DNA from: Nematostella vectensis
Lineage: Eukaryota > Cnidaria > Anthozoa > Actiniaria > Edwardsiidae
Direction: 5' to 3'
Assembly: GCF_932526225.1 (NCBI RefSeq)
Contig: NC_064047.1
Location: 4,031,501 to 4,095,500 of the forward strand
DNA: 64,000 bases
Shown here: one piece after another, positions 47,301-59,300 of the stretch
How the letters are laid out: each line of letters begins with the position of its first letter
How positions within the stretch are numbered: the first letter of the stretch is position 1
Translations under genes and position numbers: made by a program
Notes under the pieces: model-generated
What the model saw: only the letters and a program-made list of their open reading frames with translations
Told to the model about the DNA's origin: nothing
Database searches by the model: none

Positions 47301-50300
47301 TGGCAGTGTTCTGGTTATAATTGCAAATTTGAGCCCGGGATGGGAGGAGCTTTCCCTTTTATAGCGGAACCTCGTGTTTAAGAGACATAGCACACTATTA
47401 GAATCCGCGCTATTTAACAGGCCATCCCCTCTAAATTATCAATCATATCCTCAAATAAACTTCCAATAGACACACTGCTTTCACAATTTTGACATATTTT
47501 TTGCGTTTCCCGTTAAAAATCATCAAAAAAAAATTACATAATAGATAGTAAACTGGTGACAATGTGTCTTTAATAGGATCGTATAATGGAGCCCCTGAAG
47601 TGGAACCTCCATTTGGCAAACTACACAAAAAATTGCATTATCAGCGTTGATAGAAAGTGATTCCCGCCCCTATGTGTTCTACTGTTTTTTGAATGTTGAT
47701 CAAGATTACGATTTTTGTCTTAGATTTCGAGAAACTCTTTGGTCTGAAGTAGACTTGGCTGTTGAAAATCAAGAGGTAATTGTTATGATATATGAATGTG
47801 CTTCCCACAAAAAGCTTTTCTCTACTGTTTATACCCATGGTACTTAACTCTTCGGTCGTAGAACTGCTATTTGCCACACGCTATTACAGTTTGTTTGTGC
47901 TAAATAATACATTATATTGTTTCTAACCCTTAGATAGTTCTGCCGCCATTTCGTCCTCCTAGCAAAGTACTAAGTGTGAAAAAAAAATTATTTACATCGG
48001 CTGATTTTGGTAAACCAAAGTCATACTTTCGATAGAACTTGGAAATAAAGTATAAAAATTTGTTTTTGGTGGTTATTTCGATATATAGCACAGATTGTAC
48101 CTTCCAATATTGAAATAAAACAATAACAAAGATGTGGCAGACAGGGGACCTTTAAAAGACCACTCTTGGGTGCTATTATCTCTTGTAGATGGAGCATTAC
48201 TGGCAGGAGTGTCTACGGCTGCCACAGCGCATCCAGGGCTGGGAGGCGTACAAGGAGATGCGAGACGCCATTAAGGAATACCTGGATGTATTCCCCATTC
48301 TACACAAACTCAACTCGAAGGTACTGTTTTAATTCTCTTCGAATTGGATAGAATCCCAATTCTATATACATACTTAACTCGAAGGTACTGTTATAAGCCT
48401 CTTTGAATTGGATGGAATCCCAATTCTATTTACAAACTCAACTCGAAGGTACTGTTTTTTTTTTTCGTTCTCTTTGAATTTGATAGAATCACAATTCTAT
48501 ATACAAACTCAACTCGAAGGTACTGTTTTAAGCCTCTTTGAATCGGATGGAATCCCAATTCTATACACAAACTCAACTCGAAGGTACTGTTTTAAGCCTC
48601 TTTGAATCGGATGGAATCCCAATTCTATACACAAACTCAACCCGAAGGTACTGTTTTAAGCCTCTTTGAATCGGATGGAATCCCAATTCTATACACAAAC
48701 TCAACCCGAAGGTACTGTTTTAAGCCTCTTTGAATCGGATGGAATCCCAATTTTATACACAAACTCAACTCGAAGGTACTGTTTTAAGCCTCTTTGAATT
48801 GGATGGAATCACAATAGTTTTAAGCCTCTTTCAATTGGATGGGATTCCAATTTTATACACAAACTCATTCAAAGGAAAACTCACCAAAAGTCATCCAGAT
48901 GTGATGCGCATTCGATCATTTCACACGATTCATTTACAATTTCCTATTATGTTTTCACAGTACGTCTGTGGCTTTTTTTTTGCAGCTTACATTGCTTCTC
49001 GCTAGTTTTTGGGTTAATTTTTTTAAATATATGTTTCTTACATGTTTTGCTATCTGGGCCATTACATGAATCATGTGTTCTACTGCAGGAAATCCGTAAC
49101 CGCCATTGGCTCCAGGTGATGAGCGTGACAGGCTCGTCCTTTCAACTCGAGGCACACATCTTTAAACTTGTACATCTCCTTGACATTGGTCTCCTGGAGT
49201 GAGTTAAATATATAGGCGGTTGTAGGGGCACTCACGGCGATACCTAGAAAACCTAGAACCTTTGTATTGTCGTTGTAGAGGGAGATGTGTCGACAAGGTT
49301 TTCTTTCTTTTTTTTTGGGGGGGGGGGGAAGCTTGTATAGTGGGACCTAGATAGGGCAAGGGAACGGAAAATTGCATCGTTATTTCGAGAACATAGTAAA
49401 ATCGTTCTATTGAGTGTCCCTATATCGAGGAGCAGAAGCCATGTTATTATACCTATGCCCACCAAGCAGGCAGCTGCCCCTCCCCCCCCCCCCCCCCTTC
49501 AACCCATTCACACACATGCTAGGTACGGGACCCTGATAGTTTTACTGAGCGGCAACGCGACCCTTTAACGTAGTGATAATTACAAGGAATAATTTTTTTT
49601 GCGTTTGGTATTAAGGAAAGCTCAGTCCTTTATCTTTACAAACTTCATTGAAACAAATTACGTTTTGGATTGAGCTATTATTTCATTATTCTTCATACAA
49701 CGACAGATTGCCATCTATCACTGAATTTCGGAACTTCTATTTGCCAGCAATCCTAAAGTGGTCTTTTTCGGAATATACTCTTTGGGTGGCTGCCCCTCCT
49801 CTCACTTCTCCCCCGTCTTCTACAACTAAACTTCACCATTGACAACATCCTGCAGGCACCAGAAGAAGATTCGAGACATCTGCCGCTCAGCAAGCCGTGA
49901 GCTGGAGCTGGAACTGAAGATGAGGAGTATCGAGGAGGAGTGGACCGAGCAGGTCAGTTAATGACTCGTGTTGAACTAAACCGTACCAAACTAACGCTAC
50001 AACAGATCATGTTAAACCATACCAAACTAACGCTACAACAGATCATGTTAAACCGTACCAAACTCTGCTACCAGAGACCATATTATGTTAGACTTAACCG
50101 TTCCAAACTAACGCTAAAAAAGACCATATTATGTTAGACTTAACCGTACCAAACTCTGCTACCAGAGACCATATTATGTTAGACTTAACCGTACCAAACT
50201 AACGCTACAAAAGACCATATTATGTTAGACTTAACCGTACCAAACTAACGCTAAAAAAGACCATATTATGTTAGACTTAACCGTACCAAACTAACGCTAC

Positions 50301-53300
50301 AACAGATCATGTTAAACCGTACCAAACTAACGCTACCAGAGACCATATTATGTTAGACTAAACCGTACCCAACTAACGCTACAAAAGACCATATGTTAGA
50401 GTTATAACCGTGCCAGACTAATCCTACAAAAAAGAATAAAATAAGAAAATGTGAAAAACGTGAGTTAATGATTGTACAATGTTTATTATCATCATATCCT
50501 AGTTTTAACGTTTTTTTTTTTCAAGAATGTCGATCAACCACTCCTTTGTTTATATTTACAGCGATCTATTTGCAAGAAAAAATAACCATAAACAGTTGAA
50601 GTCTGATAATATTAAGGCTTCTCTATGGAAACCATGTCAGTTACTTGCCTGAATTCGCCGACGAAAATGGATGATTCTGTGACTTGGTATTTTGCGGAAG
50701 CGTAAAATGGTGGCATTAAGCATGCAAAAACGTAAAACGCCGCGGACGTTAGATTTGCGTGCTCGCCGTGCTCGACGTTTCAACTACGGTTTTAACTTTG
50801 GGTAGCTAGTGGCCAGCCCCCTTTTTCACGTCATTGACAAGGAGAACCTATTTGGCCCTCGGTGACGTTGTTTCCATCTTATTATAGGTCTTAACGTTTG
50901 AGAACTTCAAGAACCGTGGTCTGGTGTGCTTAAGTCACGGTAACACCGAGCACCTCCTGGATCTGCTTGAAGACGCTCAGGCCACCCTAGCAGTGATGCT
51001 CACATCCAGGCACATAGGACCTCTCAGAGACGAGGCGGCGGCGTGGGCCTTAAAGCTCAAGGAGATATGCGAAGTGCTGGAGCAGGTGCGATGGGGGGAG
51101 CTATTTTAAGTCCATTTATCCATCAAATATAGAGCTGTTTGGTTTGTGACAGGTGATATGCGAAATATGTGAGCAGATAGGATATCCTTAAAGTCCACCT
51201 ACGGCACTTTCAAATCTAGAGCTGTCTAAGACAGGAGATATGCGAAGTACTCGAGCAAATAAATGGGATATCCTTAAGTCCACGTACGACAACCTTCCAA
51301 CCTAGAGCTTTCAGTGACAGGAGATATGCGAAGTACTCGTGCAGATATATGGGATATCCTTAAGTCCACGTACGACACCTTCAAATCTAGAGCTGTCTGA
51401 GACAGGACATATGGAAGTGCTCGAGCAGATATTTCAGTTTAGTTTAATCTTTGTTATCGAGGGTAACATATTTAACCGAATATACAGTTTTCTAACATAT
51501 GGCCCTCAGTTAGTAAGCACTGTCACTGGGGGTGGTCACTGCCAGAGGGTTTATTGCGTCCTCAGTGGTTCTTTTACGTCCCTTCGGTTCAGGTTAGTGT
51601 AGTGCAGCTTGAAGAGACGGGACCTCCGGTTTAGTGTCCTTATCTGAGAAGACAGGAAACACGGGAGAATAACTTCAACTCACTTGTGACACAAATTCGA
51701 ATCAAGGCAGGAACCCGGAAAAAATCCCCAGTTTGAGCCAGGATTCGAACCTGGGCCACAGCGGTGAGAGGCCTACGCGCTAACAAACTAGGCCACCTGT
51801 GCTTCCAATAAATGGGATATCCTTAAAGTCCAAACACGGCACCTTGAAATCTAGAGCTGTCTGATACAAAGGAGACAGAATAAGAATCGCTTTTTATAAA
51901 GCTAACTGGCTAATTGTCTACCTGTTTTTGTAGTGGCTAACTGTGCAAGACTTGTGGAAGCATCTAGAAGAGGTCTTCAGTCACGGAGCCACAGCGAAGG
52001 TAAAACATTTTTGTTTCATATCTATGGCAGATGACAAGTATTGGACGTGTTTAAAGAGCTACATAAACCTTCTTTATACATGGTATCTTACGTGTTTCTG
52101 AGCGGTGGTGTATTAATGGACCACCCATACGTTTATCGTTTCACTAAAGTAATTTGTCTTGGAGTTGAACTGTTTATTTGTCTATATAGGAGCTACCTCA
52201 AGAGTATAACCGCTTTGCACGTGTTGACAAGAGTTACATGAAGATGATGAAGAGAGCGTATGAGACCAAGAACGTTCTGCAGGTATGACTACCACTACCA
52301 TTACAATCATTGTCCCAATTTTCATAGTTTTATTTAAAGACAATGAACGACGACGACGATGATAATGATGATGATAATGATGATAATGAGTGATGATGAT
52401 GATGATAATGATGAGGTTGATGCTAATGATGATGATGATGATGATGATGACAATGATGATGATGATGATGATGATGATGATAATGATTATGACAATGATG
52501 ATAATGATAATCATAGTGTTAGGCATCACTTTCATTATTATCATTAACACCACCACCATATCACCATCTTCCTCGCCATTATCATCACCATCAACATCAC
52601 TACCGTTTTCCACACCATCTTCTTGTGATCATCATGATCATCATCACCACGATAAGCATTATCATCAACATCACCACCAACATTGACGTCATCAACATTT
52701 GATCATCATCATCACCACCTTATTCATCACCTTGATTATCATCATCACCACCATCATCACCACGATGACCATCAAGATCACCACCACCATCATCACCATG
52801 GTCATCATGATCACCACCAGCATCATCACCATCATCATGATCACCATCTTTTATTGTTGTTGTTATTGACATTGCATTTTTTTTCTCTTTCTTTAAGTGC
52901 TGTGTAGGAGGCGACGTACCCAAGAGCCAAATGTTGAAGCACTTATTTGAGGAGCTGGAGATTTGCTTCAAGTCGCTCATGGGATTCCTGGATTCCAAGA
53001 GAAAGGTGAGATGTTTTTAGTTGACAAGGATGTTTTGATTGCTGGTGTTATAGAACATAAGCAACGGCGACGGCAAAAACGATGGACGCTGACACACTTT
53101 ATCATAAAAACTTTCTCAATTATGACGTCACAATGACGTCATAAATACGATGTCTAGATATTCTTTCAAATATTGCCTATCTAAATTATCAGATATCGAG
53201 TTGAAATCATTTTACATCATTAAGATATGACAAAATCAACCTTTTAACAGCTTTACAATGCAAAAAGGCCATAAAAACGTTTTAAAATTTTTTTTGAGGA

Positions 53301-56300
53301 ATTTCCGCCATCTTGGGTCCGCCATCTTGGATCCGCCATCTTGGATTCTTATGATTTTTGCAAAAGAAAAAAAAATCTGTAATCGTTACAAAAAGAAGTA
53401 TTTTCATACATGTATTACTGCTCATAGTAATGATAAATGCATAATATTAATATAATAATACAAACTTTTAAAGTGAAAAGAGGCATTTAAATCTGAGAAA
53501 CAGGACCAAAATATAAAAAAATCACTACTTTTTAGTTTTTGGGAAACCTATGTGTGAAAAAACGGTTGCCATGGTAACATGGAGCGTCTCCTTGACCATC
53601 AAAACGTCCGCAGATAGATTTGAGAAAAAGTTTAAGCCTCTTAGCTTATGTTAAGCCTCTTAGTTTAAGCCTCTTAGCTTATGGTTCAGAAGTTATAGCA
53701 ATTTTCCCGGAGGAGGGGCTTAAAGAGCCCCCCTCCCCCCCCCAGTCTGAATAGGGTTAAGAAAATAATATTCACGTAAAAATGAGCACGTTCTCCTTGC
53801 CGTCGCTGTCTTTGATGTCTTATCTCAAGCTTTTTGTTGTCATGTTTGATGCGGCTTCTGTTTGTTGTTGACCAGTTGTTGCTGATATTCCTACAGGTCT
53901 TCCCGCGCTTCTGTTTCGTGACGGATGCTGTTCTGCTTGGAATGCTTAGCAAGCCTCATAACCTCGAATCCGTGAAACCCTATATCAGGTACAGCTTGAC
54001 ATTAGAATGTGTTATGTGCAACCCTATATCAGGTACAGCTTGACATTAGAATGTGTTATGTGCAACCCTATATCAGGTACAGCTTGACCTTAGAATGTGT
54101 TATGTGCAACCCTATATCAGGTACAGCTTGACCTTAGAATGTGTTATGTGCAACCCTATATCAGGTACAGCTTGACCTTAGAATGTGTTATGTGCAACCC
54201 TATATCAGGTACAGCTTGACATTAGAATGTGTTATGTGCAACCCTATATCAGGTACAGCTTGACATTAGAATGTGTTATGTGCAACCCTATATCAGGTAC
54301 AGCTTGACATTAGAATGTGTTATGTGCAACCCTATATCAGGTACAGCTTGACATTAGAATGTGTTATGTGCAACCCTATATCAGGTACAGCTTGACATTA
54401 GAATGTGTTATGTGCAACCCTATATCAGGTACAGCTTGACATTAGAATGTGTTATGTGCAACCCTATATCAGGTACAGCTTGACATTAGAATGTGTTATG
54501 TGCAACCCTATATCAGGTACAGCTTGACATTAGAATGTGTTATGTGCAACCCTATATCAGGTACAGCTTGACATTAGAATGTGTTATGTGCAACCTTATA
54601 TCAGGTACAGCTTGACATTAGAATGTGTTATGTGCAACCCTATATCAGGTACAGCTTGACATTAGAATGTGTTATGTGCAACCCTATATCAGGTACAGCT
54701 TGACATTAGAATGTGTTATGTGCAACCCTATATCAGGTACAGCTTGACCTTAGAATGTGTTATGTGCAACCCTATATCAGGTACAGCTTGACCTTAGAAT
54801 GTGTTATGTGCTACCCTATATCAGGTACAGCTTGACATTAGAATGTGTTATGTGCAACCTTATATCAGGTACAGCTTGACATTAGAATGTGTTATGTGCA
54901 ACCCTATATCAGGTACAGCTTGACATTAGAATGTGTTATGTGCAACCCTATATCAGGTACAGCTTGACATTAGAATGTGTTATGTGCAACCCTATATCAG
55001 GTACAGCTTGACATTAGAATGTGTTATGTGCAACCCTATATCAGGTACAGCTTGACATTAGAATGTGTTATGTGCAACCCTATATCAGGTACAGCTTGAC
55101 ATTAGAATGTGTTATGTGCAACCCTATATCAGGTACAGCTTGACATTAGAATGTGTTATGTGCAACCCTATATCAGGTACAGCTTGACATTAGAATGTGT
55201 TATGTGCAACCCTATATCAGGTACAGCTTGACATTAGAATGTGTTATGTGCAACCTTATATCAGGTACAGCTTGACATTAGAATGTGTTATGTGCAACCC
55301 TATATCAGGTACAGCTTTACATTAGAATGTGTTATGTGCAACCCTATATCAGGTACAGCTTGACATTAGAATGTGTTATGTGCAACCCTATATCAGGTAC
55401 AGCTTGACCTTAGAATGTGTTATGTGCAACCCTATATCAGGTACAGCTTGACCTTAGAATGTGTTATGTGCAACCCTATATCAGGTACAGCTTGACATTA
55501 GAATGTGTTATGTGCAACCCTATATCAGGTACAGCTTGACATTAAATGTGTTATGTGCAACCCTATATCAGTTACAGCTTGACCTTAGAATGTGTTATGT
55601 GCAACCCTATATCAGGTACAGCTTGACATTAGAATGTGTTATGTGCAACCCTATATCAGGTACAGCTTGACCTTAGAATGTGTTATGTGCAACCCTTTAT
55701 CAGGTACAGCTTGACATTAGAATGTGTTATGTGCAACCCTATATCAGGTACAGCTTGACATTAGAATGTGTTATGTGCAACCCTATATCAGGTACAGCTT
55801 GACATTAGAATGTGTTATGTGCAACCCTATATCAGGTACAGCTTGACATTAGAATGTGTTATGTGCAACCCTATATCAGGTACAGCTTGACATTAGAATG
55901 TGTTATGTGCAACCCTATATCAGGTACAGCTTGACATTAGAATGTGTTATGTGCAACCCTATATCAGGTACAGCTTGACATTAGAATGTGTTATGTGCAA
56001 CCCTATATCAGGTACAGCTTGACCTGAGAATGTGTTATGTGCAACCCTATATCAGGTACAGCTTGACCTTAGAATGTGTTATGTGCAACCCTATATCAGG
56101 TACAGCTTGACCTTAGAATGTGTTATGTGCAACCCTATATCAGGTACAGCTTGACCTTAGAATGTGTTATGTGCAACCCTATATCAGGTACAGCTTGACA
56201 TTAGAATGTGTTATGTGCAACCTTATATCAGGTACAGCTTGACATTCGAATGTGTTATGTGCAACCTTATATCAGGTACAGCTTGACATTAGAATGTGTT

Positions 56301-59300
56301 ATGTGCAACCCTATATCAGGTACAGCTTGACATTAGAATGTGTTATGTGCAACCCTATATCAGGTACAGCTTGACATTAGAATGTGTTATGTGCAACCCT
56401 ATATCAGGTACAGCTTGACATTAGAATGTGTTATGTGCAACCCTATATCAGGTACAGCTTGACATTAGAATGTGTTATGTGCAACCTTATATCAGGTACA
56501 GCTTGACCTTAGAATGTGTTATGTGCAACCTTATATCAGGTACAGCTTGACCTTAGAATGTGTTATGTGCAACCTTATATCAGGTACAGCTTGACCTTAG
56601 AATGTGTTATGTGCAACCCTATATCAGGTTAGTGTGTGTAAGCACTGTCACTTTAACGCATATACATCTTCAGCTTAAAGCGGCATTGTCACCAGTTTAC
56701 TTCCGGAGGTCCGACGGAAACCTCAACCGTTAAAGCCGCATGGTCACCAGTTTACTTTCGGTCGATTACGTAACAATATCCGATGATTTTTAACGGAAAA
56801 CGTGAAAAATATTTCAAAATATTGAAAGCAGTGTGTTTAATGGAAGTTTCTTTGAGGATGTGATTGATAATTGAAAGCGGATGGCCTGTTTAATATCTCG
56901 GATTTTAATAGATTCTTTTGTCTTTTAACGGTTGAGGTTTCCGTCGGACCTCCGGAAGTAAACTGGTGACAATGCGGCTTTAAAAGACAAAAGAATCTAT
57001 TAAAATCCGAGAAATTAAACAGGCCATCCGCTCTAAATTATCAATCACATCCTCAAAGAAACTTCCAATAAACACACTGCTTTCAATAATTTGAAATATT
57101 TTTCGCGTTTTCCGTTAAAAATCATAAGAGATTGTTACGTAATCGACCGGAAGTAAACTGCTGACAATGCGGCTTTAATGCAGTGTGTTTGGCTAGGCGG
57201 GACTTCCGGCGTAACTTTATTATCTGAGAAACGAAGGATTTACTTTCCCTTTCAATGTAGAGAGACAGGTTTTCACTTCAGGTTTTCAAATCAAAGGTTG
57301 CGGTGGCCGAGTGGTTAAGGCGTTGGACTAGAAATCCAATGGGATCTTCCTGCGCAGGTTCGAGTCAAGCCCCCCAAAAATTGTTGTCCTTACCTGAAAT
57401 TATTCCCCGTTCCACTGGCCTGAGAAGCGAAGTCGGTGTCATTGAGCTAGATACCGTCCAATAGAAAACAGCGTTGTGTTGCATTTTTCTAGCCCAGAGT
57501 GAGTTAAATATAGTTAAATAGAAAAAGAAAATAATCCAAGAGCAGATAAAGTTAAAAACGTGCAACAGCCGTAACTTTTTAATAATAAAACAAATATCAT
57601 GTTTCTGCAGGTAGCAGAAATAGAAACCAATTCAATTTCTCTTGCATCTTGCAAATAAAGAACAACAACAAATTCGTTGTAATTTGCAGAAAAAGGATGT
57701 TACACGCTCAATCTTTTTTGCAACTCACAACGCAACAAAGTTTTCTTTCCTTTCGCAAATTGCCTCGTGGCATTAATGCTTCTGCCTTTGCCAGGTGTAT
57801 CTTCTCCAGCGTCCGCGATGTCACCTTGATCCAGCAAGAGCCAGAGACACCAGCAAACAAGAGTGCCTTCATGGTGTCTGCCACTCACTGGAGGCAGAAG
57901 GTTAGAGACGGAGACGGCTTGTCTGTTTCTGGCTCTCCCAAAGAGGACGTCCACAGTGCAAGGTAACGTACATTATAAATACACCTATATCAATAAAGGT
58001 TGTCGGCGCAAACGATGAATGGCAATTGCTAAATGACAGCTCTATGAGAGAAAGGTTTTATGGATAGTAAATATTTGTAAAAATGAAGGTGGTAAATAAA
58101 CTCAAGCGATGTCAGAACCATATATTGATTACATTAAATGTAAAAGTCGGATGTTTAATTTATATATTTTTTAGTTTGGAGCAAATATTTGGGGATCTAT
58201 GGGTCCTTTCTGTCGTAGAACTGCCAATTGTTAATCGCCATTTGCCGTTTGCACTGACAACGTTTTTTGAAATAGGTGTATATAGTTGAATGTAACGTAA
58301 ATTCAAGTTTTTAACGAAGGTAAATGTGGATGTGAGTGTGAATGCGAATTTGAATGCAAATGTGAATCCGAATGTAAGTGTGGATGTAGAGACAAATTCG
58401 ACAATATTTATTAAATAGGTTCAGGAAAGGATCGGAAATGCCGCCCATGTCTGCAAAGGAGTCTGAGTCTGCCATGCGGCGGTCAAGCGTCCTCCAATCC
58501 AGCACAGCCGACATACGCTCAGGGGATGGGGACTGGAGAAGTACGATCCCACAGAACATTGCGACCGCGGTCAGTTCTGAACTTGGCGAAACGGTGCAGC
58601 TTAGAACTCAGGTAAAAAGTTGATCTCGGGATTTCTTGAAATTGTATCTTACAATAGTGGACATTTCTTACAAAAGGGGCATACAGTAGAACCTCTATGA
58701 TATTAGAAAATTAATCCGAAAGGAACCCGCAGCCATTAAACTATCTGGTAGCCTCAAGAGCCTGCCTTTGTTGCATATGCAACTCGTATTTAAAGAAGGT
58801 CGATCACCCACTCCTTTTATTTGTTGCTCTTTATTATTGAAACTACAGCGGTTTATTCGCAAGGAAACACCAAAATAGCAATCTACGAATGGAGTCTGAT
58901 ATGTTATTGACGATATTTGATTTAAAATATATCGGTTACTTGCTCACCCGATTGCATAAGCCGATGGAAATGGATGCTTTGTGTGACTCGCCATTGAGCG
59001 GGAGCATAAAATGGCGGCATGATTGTCCTTTTTTAATATTTAAGGTTCCCCTGAACTCCAGTGTAGATCAGTGGCTGGCTGCACTTCTGAAAAGCATCAA
59101 AGAATCGTTGCATGCGGACATAGTTCAGTGCATCAGTGACATCGACTCTAATCAATCTGTGGAGGAGTGGGCAGGAAAGGTAAGTAGTGACACAACAACA
59201 ACAACAACAGCAGCAGCAGCAACAACAACAACAACACCAATAACAACAACAACAACAACAACAACAACACCATCACCAACAACAACACTACCACCACCAT

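Noticed and set aside
52182-52907. Histidine-, methionine- and aspartate-rich frames
   Set aside because: Translations of trinucleotide repeats in dynein intron 31.
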